DNA of 64,000 bases from Cryobacterium tepidiphilum. Its GTDB lineage: Bacteria; Actinomycetota; Actinomycetes; Actinomycetales; Microbacteriaceae. The position numbers and the translations under genes were made by a program. Position 1 is the first letter of the stretch. Each line of letters begins with the position of its first letter. The stretch spans positions 1 to 64,000 of the forward strand of contig NZ_RDSR01000015.1 of assembly GCF_003716325.1 (NCBI RefSeq), written 5' to 3'. This document shows, piece after piece, positions 46,706-56,381 of the stretch. Under the pieces are notes generated by a model. That model had not been told where the DNA came from. It ran no database searches and was given only the letters and a program-made list of their open reading frames with translations.

Positions 46706-47638
46706 ATGGAGACCCGCTCGCTGCCGCTTCCCGACGGGCTCGCGGGTGTGCGGGTCGACGCCGGTATCGGCAAGCTCCTGGGCTTCTCCCGCAGCTTCGC
46801 GGCGGAGGTGGCCGAGGCCGGCGGCGTGACCCTGGACGGTGCCGTCGTCGGCAAGTCCGACCGCTTGCGCGCCGGCGCCTGGCTCGAGGTCAGCTGGCAG
46901 CCCAAGGAGGAGGTGCGGATCGTCCCCACCCATGTGCCCGACCTCGGCATCGTGTACGACGACGACGACATCGTCGTGGTCGACAAGCCCGCGGGGGTCG
47001 CCGCCCACCCGAGCACGGGCTGGACCGGTCCCACCGTCGTCGGTGCGCTGGCGGCCGCGGGGTACCGCATCTCGACCTCGGGAGCGGCGGAGCGGGCCGG
47101 CGTCGTGCACCGCCTGGACGCGGGCACGAGCGGCCTCATGGTGGTGGCCAAGTCCGAACCGGCCTACACCGCGCTCAAGCGCGCCTTCCACGACCGCGAG
47201 GTGGAGAAGATCTACCACACCGTCGTCCAGGGCCACCCCGACCCCCTGGCGGGCACCATCGACGCCCCCGTCGGCCGACACCCGCGGTCGGACTGGAAGT
47301 TCGCGGTCATCGCTGACGGCAAGCACGCCGTCACCCACTACGAGACGCTGGAGGCCTTCCCCTCCGCGTCGCTGCTGGAGGTGCACCTGGAGACGGGGCG
47401 CACCCACCAGATCCGGGTGCACATGGCCGCCCAGCGGCATCCGTGCGTCGGCGACGCCATGTACGGGGCCGACCCGACGATCTCGGCCAGGCTCGGCCTC
47501 ACCCGGCAATGGCTGCACGCCCGCCAGCTGGCCTTCACCCACCCGGCCTCGGGGGAGTGGGTCACCTTCACCTCGGACTATCCCGAGGATCTCGCCCACG
47601 CGCTGGCGGTCCTGCGCGATGTCGCCGGCGCCGTTTAA
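46706..47638 (+). CDS. RluA-family pseudouridine synthase (RluD-like)
   Basis: A 310-residue rRNA pseudouridine synthase. An S4 RNA-binding domain fills about residues 15-75. The catalytic domain has [29 protein letters not shown] with the nucleophilic Asp in HRLDAGTSG, and [14 protein letters not shown]. The substrate position is not predictable; RluD-like enzymes modify 23S helix 69. Adjacent lspA-rluA pairing is widespread in bacteria. Confidence 0.92.
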   Translation: METRSLPLPDGLAGVRVDAGIGKLLGFSRSFAAEVAEAGGVTLDGAVVGKSDRLRAGAWLEVSWQPKEEVRIVPTHVPDLGIVYDDDDIVVVDKPAGVAAHPSTGWTGPTVVGALAAAGYRISTSGAAERAGVVHRLDAGTSGLMVVAKSEPAYTALKRAFHDREVEKIYHTVVQGHPDPLAGTIDAPVGRHPRSDWKFAVIADGKHAVTHYETLEAFPSASLLEVHLETGRTHQIRVHMAAQRHPCVGDAMYGADPTISARLGLTRQWLHARQLAFTHPASGEWVTFTSDYPEDLAHALAVLRDVAGAV

Positions 47639-47650
47639 GCTGCGGCTTAA
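47635..47650. other. hairpin at the end of the rluA-type gene
   Basis: TTAAGC-TGCG-GCTTAA, a 6-bp stem with a four-base loop, overlaps the stop codon. No T-run follows, so its role as a terminator is doubtful. Confidence 0.35.
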
Positions 47651-47692
47651 GCTAGTTGTTCACCACCACCCCCCAGCAGTTCCGGAGCAGTC

Positions 47693-50600
47693 GTGTCGCA
47701 GCAGAGTGATTCGTTCGTACACCTTCACGTGCACAGCGAGTACTCCATGCTCGACGGCGCCGCCCGGGTCAAGCCACTGGTCGAGGCGGCCGCCGAGCAG
47801 GGGATGCCCGCCGTCGCCGTGACCGACCACGGTAACGTCTTCGGGGCGTTCGACTTCTGGAAGACGGCGACGGATGCCGGCGTCAAGCCGATCATCGGCA
47901 CCGAGGCGTACATCACCCCCGGCACGCACCGGAGTGACAAGACCCGCGTGCGCTGGGGCTCGGCCGGCGACGGCCGCGACGACGTCGGCGGCAGCGGCGC
48001 GTATACGCACATGACCCTGTTGTCGGAGACCACGGCCGGCATGCACAACCTCTTCCGGCTCTCCTCCCGGGCGTCGCTCGAGGGGTACTACTTCAAACCC
48101 CGCATGGACCGGGAGCTCCTCGCGCAGTACGCCGGGGGCCTCATCGCCACCACCGGCTGCGCCGGTGGTGAGGTGCAGACCCGGCTGCGGCTCGGCCAGT
48201 ACGACGAGGCGAAGAAGGCCGCCGCGGAGTTCCGCGACATCTTCGGAGCGGGCAACTACTTCTGCGAGGTCATGGACCACGGCATCGACGTTGAGCGCCG
48301 CACCATGAGCGACCTGCTGCGGCTCGCCAAGGAGCTCGACCTGCCGCTGGTGGCCACCAACGACCTGCACTACACGCACGCGCACGACGCCACCGCGCAC
48401 GCGGCGCTGCTGTGCGTGCAGTCGGCGTCGACCCTCGACGACCCGAACCGGTTCAAGTTCGACTCCGACGAGTTCTACCTCAAGTCCGCCAGCCAGATGC
48501 GCCACCTCTTCCGCGACAACCCCGAAGCCTGCGACAACACCCTGCTCATCGCTGAGCGGTGCGACGTCGCGTTCAACACGCAGGCGAACTACATGCCGCG
48601 CTTCCCGGTGCCCGACGGGGAGAGCGAGGAGACCTGGTTCATCAAGGAGGTCGAGGCCGGCCTGGTGCGCCGTTACCCGAACGGGTTCTCCGACGCCGTG
48701 CGCAAGCAGGCGGACTACGAGGTCGGCGTCATCACCCAGATGGGCTTCCCGGGGTACTTCCTCGTGGTCGCCGACTTCATCAACTGGTCCAAGCGCAACG
48801 GCATCCGCGTCGGCCCCGGCCGCGGCTCCGGCGCCGGCTCCATGGCCGCGTACGCGATGGGCATCACCGACCTCGACCCGCTCCAGCACGGCCTCATCTT
48901 CGAGCGGTTCCTCAACCCCGACCGTGTCTCCATGCCGGACTTCGACGTGGACTTCGACGAGCGCCGGCGCGGCGAGGTCATCCGCTACGTCACCGAGAAG
49001 TACGGCGACGAGCGGGTCGCCCAGATCGTCACCTACGGCACCATCAAGGCCAAGCAGGCGCTCAAGGACTCCTCCCGCGTGCTGGGCTTCCCGTTCGGCA
49101 TGGGCGACAAGCTCACCAAGGCGATGCCGCCGGCGATCATGGGCAAGGACGTGCCGCTCACGGGCATGTTCGACAAGGACCACCCGCGGTACCGCGAGGC
49201 CGGCGACTTCCGCGCGGTGATCGAGTCGGACCCCGAGGCGCGCACCGTCTTCGACACGGCGCTCGGCATCGAGAACCTGAAGCGGCAGTGGGGCGTGCAT
49301 GCCGCCGGCGTCATCATGTCCAGCGACCCGCTCATCGACATCATCCCGATCATGAAGCGGGAGCAGGACGGCCAGATCGTCACCCAGTTCGACTACCCGG
49401 CCTGTGAGTCGCTGGGCCTGATCAAGATGGACTTCCTGGGGCTCCGGAACCTCACGATCATCGACGACGCGCTCGACAACATCCAGATGAACCGCGGCCA
49501 CCGGCCGGTGCTGGAAGACCTCGCACTCGACGACCCGCTCGCCTACGAACTCCTCGCCCGCGGCGACACCCTCGGCGTCTTCCAGCTCGACGGCGGCCCC
49601 ATGCGCTCGCTGCTGCGGCTGATGAAGCCCGACAACTTCGAGGACATCTCCGCCGTCATCGCCCTGTACCGGCCGGGCCCCATGGGCGCGAACTCGCACA
49701 CCAACTACGCGCTGCGGAAGACCGGGCAGCAGCAAATCGTCGCGATCCACCCGGAGCTCGAGGAACCGCTCTCCGAGATCATCGGCAACACCTACGGCCT
49801 GATCGTCTACCAGGAGCAGGTCATGTCGATCGCGCAGAAGCTGGCGGGCTTCTCGCTCGGGCAGGCGGACCTGCTGCGGCGCGCGATGGGCAAGAAGAAG
49901 AAGTCCGAACTCGACAAGCAGTTCGAGGGCTTCTCCGGCGGCATGAAGGCCAATGGCTACTCGGATGCCGCGATCAAGACCATCTGGGACATCCTGCTGC
50001 CGTTCTCCGACTACGCATTCAACAAGGCGCACTCGGCGGCGTACGGCGTGCTGTCCTACTGGACCGCCTACCTCAAGGCCCACTACCCGGCCGAGTACAT
50101 GGCCGCGCTCCTCACCAGCGTCGGCGACGCCCGCGACAAGCTCGCGCTGTACCTCAACGAGTGCCGGCGCATGGGCATCAAGGTGCTGCCGCCAGACGTG
50201 AACGAGTCGATCGGCTTCTTCGCGGCCGTCGGCACCGACATCCGCTTCGGGCTCGGCGCCGTGCGCAACGTCGGCTTCAACGTCGTCGACGCCATCCGCA
50301 GCGCCCGCGACGAGAAGGGGCGGTTCGAGTCGTTCCACGACTTCCTCGCGAAGGTGCCCCTGCAGGTGGCGAACAAGCGCACCGTCGAGTCGCTGATCAA
50401 GGCCGGCGCGTTCGACTCGCTCGGCGCGACCCGGCGCGCCATGGTCGAGGTCCACGAGGGCGCGGTGGAGTCTGCCGTCAAGATCAAGCGCGACGAGGAG
50501 CACGGCAACGTCGGATTCGACTTCGACAGCCTGTTCGACGACCCGCAGGCGGGCGAGAAGGTGCCCGACCGGCCGGAATGGTCGAAGAAGGAGAAACTGG

Positions 50601-51214
50601 CCTTCGAGCGCGACATGCTCGGGCTCTACGTGTCGGACCATCCGCTGGCCGGCCTCGAGATCCCGCTCGCGAAACACGCCAGCACCGCCATCGCCGACCT
50701 GATCGCCTCCGAGCAGACGCAGGACGGCGACACGGTCACCATCGCGGGTCTCATCACGAGCGTGCAGCACCGGGTGGCCAAGAAATCCGGCAACCAGTAC
50801 GGCATGATCCAGGTCGAGGACTTCGGCGGCGAGATCACCGCCATGTTCATGGGCAAGGCCTATCAGGAGTTCTCCCCGGCGCTCATCAACGACTCGATCG
50901 TGGTGGTGCGCGGGCGCGTGAGCATGCGCGACGACGGCATGAACCTGCACGCGTACAGCCTGTTCGCCCCGGAGCTCGGGCAGGGGACCGAGGCGGGGCC
51001 GCTGTCGATCGTAATGCCCGAGGCGCGCGCGACCACCGACACGGTCACGGCACTCGGCGACGTGCTGATCCGGCACCAGGGTGAGTCCGAGGTGCGGCTC
51101 AAGCTGGTGAAGGGCAACGCGGCCCGCGTGTTCGAGCTGCCCTACCGGGTGGGCGTGAGCGCCGACCTGTTCGGGGAGTTGAAGAGCCTGCTGGGCCCGT
51201 TCTGCCTGGCCTGA
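47693..51214 (+). CDS. dnaE: DNA polymerase III subunit alpha
   Basis: The replicative polymerase catalytic subunit, 1173 residues (DnaE1 type). The PHP domain is at the N-terminus (VHLHVHSEYSMLDGAAR, VTDHGN). The polymerase core has GPGRGSGAGSMAAYAMGI and the catalytic PDFDVDFDERRR near residues 413-424, and FNKAHSAAYGVLSYWTAYLK. A helix-hairpin-helix region and the OB fold (VTIAGLITSVQHRVAKKSG) follow at about 1015-1090. GTG start, 54 bases after the rluA-type gene. Its distinct length and active motifs rule out DnaE2/ImuC. Confidence 0.96.
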   Translation: MSQQSDSFVHLHVHSEYSMLDGAARVKPLVEAAAEQGMPAVAVTDHGNVFGAFDFWKTATDAGVKPIIGTEAYITPGTHRSDKTRVRWGSAGDGRDDVGGSGAYTHMTLLSETTAGMHNLFRLSSRASLEGYYFKPRMDRELLAQYAGGLIATTGCAGGEVQTRLRLGQYDEAKKAAAEFRDIFGAGNYFCEVMDHGIDVERRTMSDLLRLAKELDLPLVATNDLHYTHAHDATAHAALLCVQSASTLDDPNRFKFDSDEFYLKSASQMRHLFRDNPEACDNTLLIAERCDVAFNTQANYMPRFPVPDGESEETWFIKEVEAGLVRRYPNGFSDAVRKQADYEVGVITQMGFPGYFLVVADFINWSKRNGIRVGPGRGSGAGSMAAYAMGITDLDPLQHGLIFERFLNPDRVSMPDFDVDFDERRRGEVIRYVTEKYGDERVAQIVTYGTIKAKQALKDSSRVLGFPFGMGDKLTKAMPPAIMGKDVPLTGMFDKDHPRYREAGDFRAVIESDPEARTVFDTALGIENLKRQWGVHAAGVIMSSDPLIDIIPIMKREQDGQIVTQFDYPACESLGLIKMDFLGLRNLTIIDDALDNIQMNRGHRPVLEDLALDDPLAYELLARGDTLGVFQLDGGPMRSLLRLMKPDNFEDISAVIALYRPGPMGANSHTNYALRKTGQQQIVAIHPELEEPLSEIIGNTYGLIVYQEQVMSIAQKLAGFSLGQADLLRRAMGKKKKSELDKQFEGFSGGMKANGYSDAAIKTIWDILLPFSDYAFNKAHSAAYGVLSYWTAYLKAHYPAEYMAALLTSVGDARDKLALYLNECRRMGIKVLPPDVNESIGFFAAVGTDIRFGLGAVRNVGFNVVDAIRSARDEKGRFESFHDFLAKVPLQVANKRTVESLIKAGAFDSLGATRRAMVEVHEGAVESAVKIKRDEEHGNVGFDFDSLFDDPQAGEKVPDRPEWSKKEKLAFERDMLGLYVSDHPLAGLEIPLAKHASTAIADLIASEQTQDGDTVTIAGLITSVQHRVAKKSGNQYGMIQVEDFGGEITAMFMGKAYQEFSPALINDSIVVVRGRVSMRDDGMNLHAYSLFAPELGQGTEAGPLSIVMPEARATTDTVTALGDVLIRHQGESEVRLKLVKGNAARVFELPYRVGVSADLFGELKSLLGPFCLA

Positions 51215-51221
51215 CGCCGCG

Positions 51222-51571
51222 ATGACCGACCGCGCACGGCACGCCGACCACCGCACGGAACGACTGCTGCTGCGGCGGCCGGTTGTCGATGACATCGGCG
51301 TGCTCTTCGAGATCCACGCCGACCCGGCCACGAACCGCTTCGACCCGAGCCGGCAGATGACCACAGTCGACCAGGCCGCCGCCCAGTTCCGCGACGGGGA
51401 CCAGCATTGGCGAGCACACGGATTCGGTTACTGGGTGGTGAGCCGGGCAACGGATGCCGCGGGCCCGGTGATCGGCTTCGCCGGCGCACCGCCCTGAAGG
51501 TCGGCGTCGCACGCCGCCCCGACCTCGACAAGCCCGGCGAGGCGAGCGTGTTCGCACTCGGCTGGGACTAG
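51222..51571 (+). pseudogene. decayed GNAT acetyltransferase (internal deletion)
   Basis: The first 91 codons from ATG 51222 resemble the start of a RimJ/RimL-type GNAT protein (RTERLLLRRPVVDD, FGYWVVS, GPVIGFAG) and then stop at 51497. A further frame directly downstream reads LKVGVARRPDLDKPGEA then SVFALGWD and stops at 51571, which is the usual C-terminus of such proteins in this family of bacteria. The middle of the GNAT fold, including the acetyl-CoA loop, is missing and the two parts are in different frames, so the gene has lost an internal segment. The remaining 91 codons are unlikely to encode an active enzyme. Confidence 0.72.
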
Positions 51572-52125
51572 GGGAGCGCGTCACCCGCGACGGTCGTTCC
51601 CGGCGCCCGGTAGGTGCGCTCGTGGTACAGGAGCGCCTCGTCGTCGTCGCCGAGTCCGCCGCCCTCGATCTGCACGACGACCACGGCGTTGTTGTGCACG
51701 CTCACGCGCTCGATGATGCGCCCCACCATCCACGAGGTGACGCCATCGAGCACCGGGATCCCGTAGGGACCCGGATGCCAGTGCTCGCCGACGAAGCGTT
51801 GCTCCGCCGGCCCCGACAGGATCTCGGCCAGCCGGCGGTTCCGCACACCGAGCATGTGGATGATGACGTGGTCGTTCTCCACGATCGCCGGCCAGCTGCT
51901 CGCCGTGCGGGCCATGTTGAAGGTCGCCAGCGGGGGAACCGCCGCCAGGGAGGCCAGCGAGGTCGCGGTGAAGCCCACGGGCGTGCCATCCGCTTTCAGC
52001 GACGTGATCGCCGCGACCCCGGCGGCGTGGCGACGGAAGGCGCGCTTGAACGCGGCGAGGTCCGGCGGGCCGTCCTGCGGGACGGCGGGAACCTGGGGAA
52101 CGAAACTGTCACTCATGGGCGTCAT
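51568..52125 (-). CDS. flavin reductase-like FMN-binding protein
   Basis: A 185-residue protein of the flavin reductase family: FRRHAAGVAAITSLKADGTPVGFTATSLASL is the typical N-terminal strand and FMN-binding stretch (split here by its core GFTATS), then PPLATFNMART and the GVRNRRLAEILSG region. It likely reduces or binds FMN, perhaps supplying an oxygenase not present nearby. Starts are possible at GTG/ATG 52125 and ATG 52116; neither has a clear ribosome binding site. Its stop overlaps the end of the GNAT remnant on the other strand. Confidence 0.83.
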   Translation of the reverse strand: MTPMSDSFVPQVPAVPQDGPPDLAAFKRAFRRHAAGVAAITSLKADGTPVGFTATSLASLAAVPPLATFNMARTASSWPAIVENDHVIIHMLGVRNRRLAEILSGPAEQRFVGEHWHPGPYGIPVLDGVTSWMVGRIIERVSVHNNAVVVVQIEGGGLGDDDEALLYHERTYRAPGTTVAGDALP

Positions 52126-52177
52126 TCATCCGGTGGGAAGTCATCCCCGCCAGACTATTCCAGCTGCGCACGCCGGA

Positions 52178-52183
52178 TAGGCT
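52178..52183 (+). promoter_or_regulatory. candidate minus-10 (TAGGCT) for hisD
   Basis: TAGGCT ends seven bases before the ATG at 52191; there is no Shine-Dalgarno sequence, so a leaderless mRNA is likely. Confidence 0.5.
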
Positions 52184-52190
52184 GGTGCCG

Positions 52191-53507
52191 ATGATCCAGA
52201 CGATTGACCAGCGCGGCACACGCCTCGGCCTCGCCGACCTCCTGGCCGCCATTCCTCGAGCCGCAACCGACGTGAGCGTGGCGAGCGAGGTCGCCGCCGG
52301 GCTCATCGACGACGTGCGCGCCCGGGGGGAGGCCGCCCTGCTCGACCAGGCCGAACGGCTCGATCGCGCCCGGCCCACGGCTGTGCGGGTGCCCGCGGCC
52401 GACATCGAGCAGGCCGTCGCGGACCTCGATCCGGCCGTGCGCGCCGCGGTCCTCGAGACGATCCGGCGGGTGCGCGCGGCCAGCGCCGCCCAGGTGCCGC
52501 CCACGGTGACCACCACCATCGCCGACGGCGGCCGGATCACGCAGCGCTGGCAGCCGATAGCCCGGGTGGGCCTCTACGTACCCGGCGGCAAGGCCGTCTA
52601 CCCGTCGAGCGTGGTCATGAACGTCGTCCCGGCCCAGGTCGCCGGGGTGCGCTCGATCGCCCTGGCGTCCCCGCCGCAGCAGCACTTCGACGGACGCGTG
52701 CACCCGACCATCCTCGCGGTGGCCGGGCTGCTCGGCATCGACGAGATCTACGCCATGGGCGGCGCCGGAGCCGTCGGGGCCTTCGCGTACGGGGTGCCCG
52801 GCATCGGGCTGGACCCGGTGCAGCTCATCACGGGCCCGGGGAACGTCTATGTCGCCGCGGCCAAACGGCTGGTGCGCGGCGTGACCGGGATCGACGCGGA
52901 AGCCGGGCCGACCGACATCCTCGTGATCGCCGACGACAGCGCAGACCCGGACCTCGTCGCCGCCGACCTGGTGAGCCAGGCCGAGCACGACGAGCTCGCC
53001 GCAGCTGTGCTGGTGACCCCGTCGCCCGCGCTCGCCCGCGCCGTCGAAGAGCGGCTCGGCCGGCTCGCGGCATCCACCACGCACACCGACCGGGTGAGCG
53101 CGGCCCTCAGCGGCAACCAGTCCGCCATCGTGCTGGTCGACGACCTCGACCAGGCGGCGGCGTTCAGCAACGCCTTCGGCCCCGAGCACCTCGAGATCCA
53201 GACCGAGTCACCGGATGCCGTCCTCGCCCTGATCGAGAACGCCGGCGCGATCTTCCTCGGCCCGCATTCACCGGTGAGCCTCGGCGACTACTCGGCGGGC
53301 TCGAACCACGTACTCCCCACCGGCGGCCAGGCCCGGTTCTCGTCGGGCCTCGGCGCATACACGTTCCTGCGCCCGCAGCAGGTGGTGCAGTACAGCCGGG
53401 AGGCCCTGCTCGAGGTCGCCGCGAACATCGACGTGCTCTCCACGGCCGAGGCGCTCCCCGCGCACGGCGACGCCGTGAAGGCCCGGTTCGCCGCCGAGCG
53501 TTCCTAG
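52191..53507 (+). CDS. hisD: histidinol dehydrogenase
   Basis: Last enzyme of histidine synthesis, oxidising L-histidinol to L-histidine with two NAD. 438 residues: VGLYVPGGKAVYPSSVVMN near 125-143, YAMGGAGAVGAFAYG, GPGNVYVAAAKR, the zinc-binding SQAEHDELA and catalytic FGPEHLEI, and NHVLPTGGQARFSSGL near the end. All catalytic motifs are intact. No other his genes adjoin it here; downstream is nrdR after 99 bases. Confidence 0.95.
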   Translation: MIQTIDQRGTRLGLADLLAAIPRAATDVSVASEVAAGLIDDVRARGEAALLDQAERLDRARPTAVRVPAADIEQAVADLDPAVRAAVLETIRRVRAASAAQVPPTVTTTIADGGRITQRWQPIARVGLYVPGGKAVYPSSVVMNVVPAQVAGVRSIALASPPQQHFDGRVHPTILAVAGLLGIDEIYAMGGAGAVGAFAYGVPGIGLDPVQLITGPGNVYVAAAKRLVRGVTGIDAEAGPTDILVIADDSADPDLVAADLVSQAEHDELAAAVLVTPSPALARAVEERLGRLAASTTHTDRVSAALSGNQSAIVLVDDLDQAAAFSNAFGPEHLEIQTESPDAVLALIENAGAIFLGPHSPVSLGDYSAGSNHVLPTGGQARFSSGLGAYTFLRPQQVVQYSREALLEVAANIDVLSTAEALPAHGDAVKARFAAERS

Positions 53508-53591
53508 CCTCGCCGATCCCGCGTCCGGCCCCTCACTCGGGTGGTGCGCCGCGGCGCGGCGGCAGCGGGACGCGACAGCGCAGCCACCCAG

Positions 53592-53597
53592 TAGGCT
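53592..53597 (+). promoter_or_regulatory. candidate minus-10 (TAGGCT) for nrdR
   Basis: TAGGCT is followed by GGAGGCACG and the ATG at 53607. With a start about seven bases downstream the 5' leader would be only a few bases, although GGAGG itself could serve as a ribosome binding site if transcription begins earlier. Confidence 0.4.
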
Positions 53598-53606
53598 GGA
53601 GGCACG

Positions 53607-54116
53607 ATGTTCTGCCCGTTCTGCCGCCATCCTGACTCCCGCGTCGTCGATTCCCGCACGAGCGACGACGGCTTGTCGATCCGGCGTCGCCGGCAGTGCC
53701 CCGAGTGCGGTCGCCGCTTCAGCACCACCGAGACGGCGAGCCTCAACATCATCAAGCGCAGCGGCGTCGTTGAGCCGTTCAGCCGCGAGAAGATCGTGGC
53801 CGGCGTGCGGAAGGCCTGCCAGGGGCGTCCGGTGAGCGACGCCGACCTGGCCATGCTCGCGCAGAAGGTCGAGGAGACCATCCGGCAGACCGGGGCGTCG
53901 CAGGTCGACGCGAACGACATCGGCCTGGCGATCCTGCCGCCGCTGCGTGACCTCGACGAGATCGCCTACCTGCGGTTCGCCAGCGTGTACCAGGGGTTCG
54001 ATTCGCTCGACGACTTCGAGAGCGCCATCCGCACCCTCCGCGATGAGCACGAACGCGGCATCCGCCACGTCGCCGGTTCCGCCGGCGACGACGACATCGC
54101 CCCCGAAGAACGCTGA
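53607..54116 (+). CDS. nrdR: transcriptional repressor NrdR
   Basis: A 169-residue regulator of ribonucleotide reductase genes. The N-terminal zinc ribbon uses C3-x2-C6 and C31-x2-C34; the ATP-cone follows (about residues 49-139, [18 protein letters not shown]). It senses the dATP/ATP balance and binds NrdR boxes before nrd genes. No nrd gene is in the window, so it acts in trans. A short acidic C-terminus follows the ATP cone. pyrD starts five bases after its stop. Confidence 0.95.
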   Translation: MFCPFCRHPDSRVVDSRTSDDGLSIRRRRQCPECGRRFSTTETASLNIIKRSGVVEPFSREKIVAGVRKACQGRPVSDADLAMLAQKVEETIRQTGASQVDANDIGLAILPPLRDLDEIAYLRFASVYQGFDSLDDFESAIRTLRDEHERGIRHVAGSAGDDDIAPEER

Positions 54117-54121
54117 GGCCC

Positions 54122-55159
54122 GTGTACCCGCTGTTGTTCCGCTTCGTGCTGTCCCGGCTCGATCCCGAGCTCGCCCACCACCTCGCGTTCGGGGTGATCC
54201 GCGCGCTGCCGCGCCTCGGCCTCGGGCGGCTGGCCCGCGCGTTCACCGAGCCCCGCACCGACCTCTCCGTCGAGACCCTCGGCCTGCGGTTCCGCACCCC
54301 GTTCGGCCTTGCCGCCGGGTTCGACAAGGACGGAAAGGGAGTGATCGGCCTCGGCGACCTCGGCTTCGGCCACGTGGAGGTGGGCACCCTCACCGCCGTC
54401 GCGCAGCCGGGCAATCCCAAGCCGCGACTGTTCCGCCTGGTGCGCGACCGTGCCGTCATCAACCGCATGGGGTTCAACAACGGCGGCGCCTCGGCGGCCG
54501 TGCCACGCCTGGTGCGCGACCGCGCGGCCCGCCGCCGGCCGGTGATCGGCATCAACATCGGCAAGAGCCGGGTCGTCGCCGTGGAAGACGCCACCGCGGA
54601 CTACCTCACGAGCGCCACCGAGCTCGCGCCGCTGGCCGACTACCTGGTCGTGAACGTCAGCTCGCCGAACACCCCCGGGCTCCGCGGGCTCCAGGAGATC
54701 GACCAGCTGGCGCCGCTGCTCTCGGCGGTCAAGGGGGCGGCAGGGTCCACCCCGCTCCTCGTGAAGATCGCGCCCGACCTCGGTGACGGCGAGGTCGACC
54801 GGATCGCGCAGCTCGTCGTCGAGCTCGGCCTCGATGGCATCATCGCGACCAACACGACGCTCTCCCGGTCGGGGCTCGAAACGGATGCCGCCACCGTCGC
54901 CTCGTGCGGGGCCGGCGGCCTCTCCGGTGCGCCGCTCCACGAGCGCTCCCTCGCCGTGCTGAGGCTCATCCGCAAGCACGTTCCCGCCGAACTCTGCGTC
55001 ATCTCCGTCGGCGGCGTGGAAACCGCCGAGCAGGTGGCGGAACGGCTGCACGCCGGCGCCACGCTCGTGCAGGGATACACGGCGTTCCTCTACCGCGGGC
55101 CGCTCTGGGCGCGCCAGGTCAACCGGGGCCTCGACCGCCTGCTGCAGGCATCCGCCTGA
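54122..55159 (+). CDS. pyrD: quinone-dependent dihydroorotate dehydrogenase
   Basis: Oxidises dihydroorotate to orotate in pyrimidine synthesis, passing electrons to quinone; class 2, membrane-associated. 345 residues. The N-terminal helical extension (YPLLFRFVLSRLDPELAHH) is the class 2 mark. GLAAGFDKDGKGV and NRMGFNNGGA are FMN/substrate motifs, NVSSPNTPGLRGLQ contains the catalytic Ser, and ISVGGVETAEQVAERL binds the FMN phosphate. GTG start five bases after nrdR, probably cotranscribed with it. Confidence 0.95.
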   Translation: MYPLLFRFVLSRLDPELAHHLAFGVIRALPRLGLGRLARAFTEPRTDLSVETLGLRFRTPFGLAAGFDKDGKGVIGLGDLGFGHVEVGTLTAVAQPGNPKPRLFRLVRDRAVINRMGFNNGGASAAVPRLVRDRAARRRPVIGINIGKSRVVAVEDATADYLTSATELAPLADYLVVNVSSPNTPGLRGLQEIDQLAPLLSAVKGAAGSTPLLVKIAPDLGDGEVDRIAQLVVELGLDGIIATNTTLSRSGLETDAATVASCGAGGLSGAPLHERSLAVLRLIRKHVPAELCVISVGGVETAEQVAERLHAGATLVQGYTAFLYRGPLWARQVNRGLDRLLQASA

Positions 55160-55192
55160 CCGGCACCTCGCTGACGCAGGCGACGCGCGCGC

Positions 55193-56248
55193 TCAGAGCA
55201 GGCCGTGTCCCCGCAGCTGCTCAAGGAGACTCGCACCGTCGGGACCGTAGACCCACGGCGCCAGCGGGGTGCCGCGTGCCTCGTCCTTCGAGCGGCCACC
55301 GGCCAGCACCGCCTCACCCGCGGAGAGCTGGCGAATGGCGACCGCGCCGACGTTGTCGGGATGGGCGGACTGGAACTCGCTGTAGATGGCCTCGTCGTGC
55401 TGGCCGTCGTCCCCGACGAGGATCCAGCGGATGCCGGGAAACTCCGCCGCGAGGCGCACCAGGTTCTCGCGCTTGTGGTCGCTGCCGCTTCGGAACCACC
55501 GGTCGTGCGTCGGGCCCCAGTCGGTGAGCAGGAGCGCACCGGCCGGGTACAGGTTGCGGGACAGGAACCGGGTGAGGGTGGGCGCGACGTTCCAGGCGCC
55601 GGTCGACAGGTAGATGACGGGAGCGCCGGGCGTCGCGGCCGCGAGGCGTTCCAGCAGCACCGCCATCCCCGGAGTGGGGACCCGCGCGTGTTCATCGAGC
55701 ACGAAGGTGTTCCAGGCGGCGAGCAACGGACGCGGCAGGGCGGTGACCATGACCGTGTCGTCCACGTCGGACACGATCCCGGCCGACACTTCCGGCCCGA
55801 CGACGAACACGGGGGCTTCCACTTCCTCGGAGCCCTCCGCCCGCAGGCGCGCGACATGCCAGCCGGGCTGCAGCGCGACGGGGATGACGGCGTCGACGAC
55901 GCCCCCGCGGTCGGCGTGGACCTCGTGCACCTGGCCGTCCACCTCGATGCGTACGGTGACGTGATTGACGGGGACGCTCGTGAAGCTCCGCCACCCGCGG
56001 ATGCTCGGTTCGTGGCCCTTCTTCACCCGCTCGCCGGGCTTGGCCGGTTTGGTGAGGAGCACCCGGCAGAGCACGCGAAGCCACGTGGTGGACCCGTACC
56101 CGGGATACGGCACGACCACGGGAATGTGGCCGCGGCGCCGGGCGAAACGTTCCCGCACCTCGTGCAGCCAGTCCTCGGCGCGGGCCGCCCGGTGCATGAG
56201 CCGCGCCGGCGCCGCGTCTTCCGCGGACGCATCGGTGGGCTTGGGCAT
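55193..56248 (-). CDS. APP1-family phosphatase-like protein
   Basis: A 351-residue protein with the APP1 catalytic (DUF2183) domain. The haloacid-dehalogenase-type catalytic motif is VSDVDDTVMVT (D-x-D-x-T/V form) near residues 170-180, followed by VIYLSTGAWN and ILVGDDGQHDEAIY as the later HAD motifs. Yeast App1 is a phosphatidate phosphatase; whether bacterial members act on phosphatidate is unproven. A basic N-terminal region includes an immunoglobulin-like stretch before the catalytic part. CAGACT lies six bases before the ATG. It is convergent with pyrD (33-base gap). Confidence 0.85.
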   Translation of the reverse strand: MPKPTDASAEDAAPARLMHRAARAEDWLHEVRERFARRRGHIPVVVPYPGYGSTTWLRVLCRVLLTKPAKPGERVKKGHEPSIRGWRSFTSVPVNHVTVRIEVDGQVHEVHADRGGVVDAVIPVALQPGWHVARLRAEGSEEVEAPVFVVGPEVSAGIVSDVDDTVMVTALPRPLLAAWNTFVLDEHARVPTPGMAVLLERLAAATPGAPVIYLSTGAWNVAPTLTRFLSRNLYPAGALLLTDWGPTHDRWFRSGSDHKRENLVRLAAEFPGIRWILVGDDGQHDEAIYSEFQSAHPDNVGAVAIRQLSAGEAVLAGGRSKDEARGTPLAPWVYGPDGASLLEQLRGHGLL

Positions 56249-56381
56249 CGTCCCAGTCTGTCATGCCTGCACGCGGACGACCGGACCCGCACCGCGGGTG
56301 GCCCCCGAGCGGGGCACGGGAAGCGCGGCGGGCGCGACGGCCACAGCCCCTACACTAGTCACGGACCTTCAAGGAGGAAAT

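Noticed and set aside
47660-51364. 1234-codon minus-strand frame antisense to dnaE
   Set aside because: A shadow of dnaE; repetitive Val/Glu/His/Asp-rich composition and no ribosome binding site.
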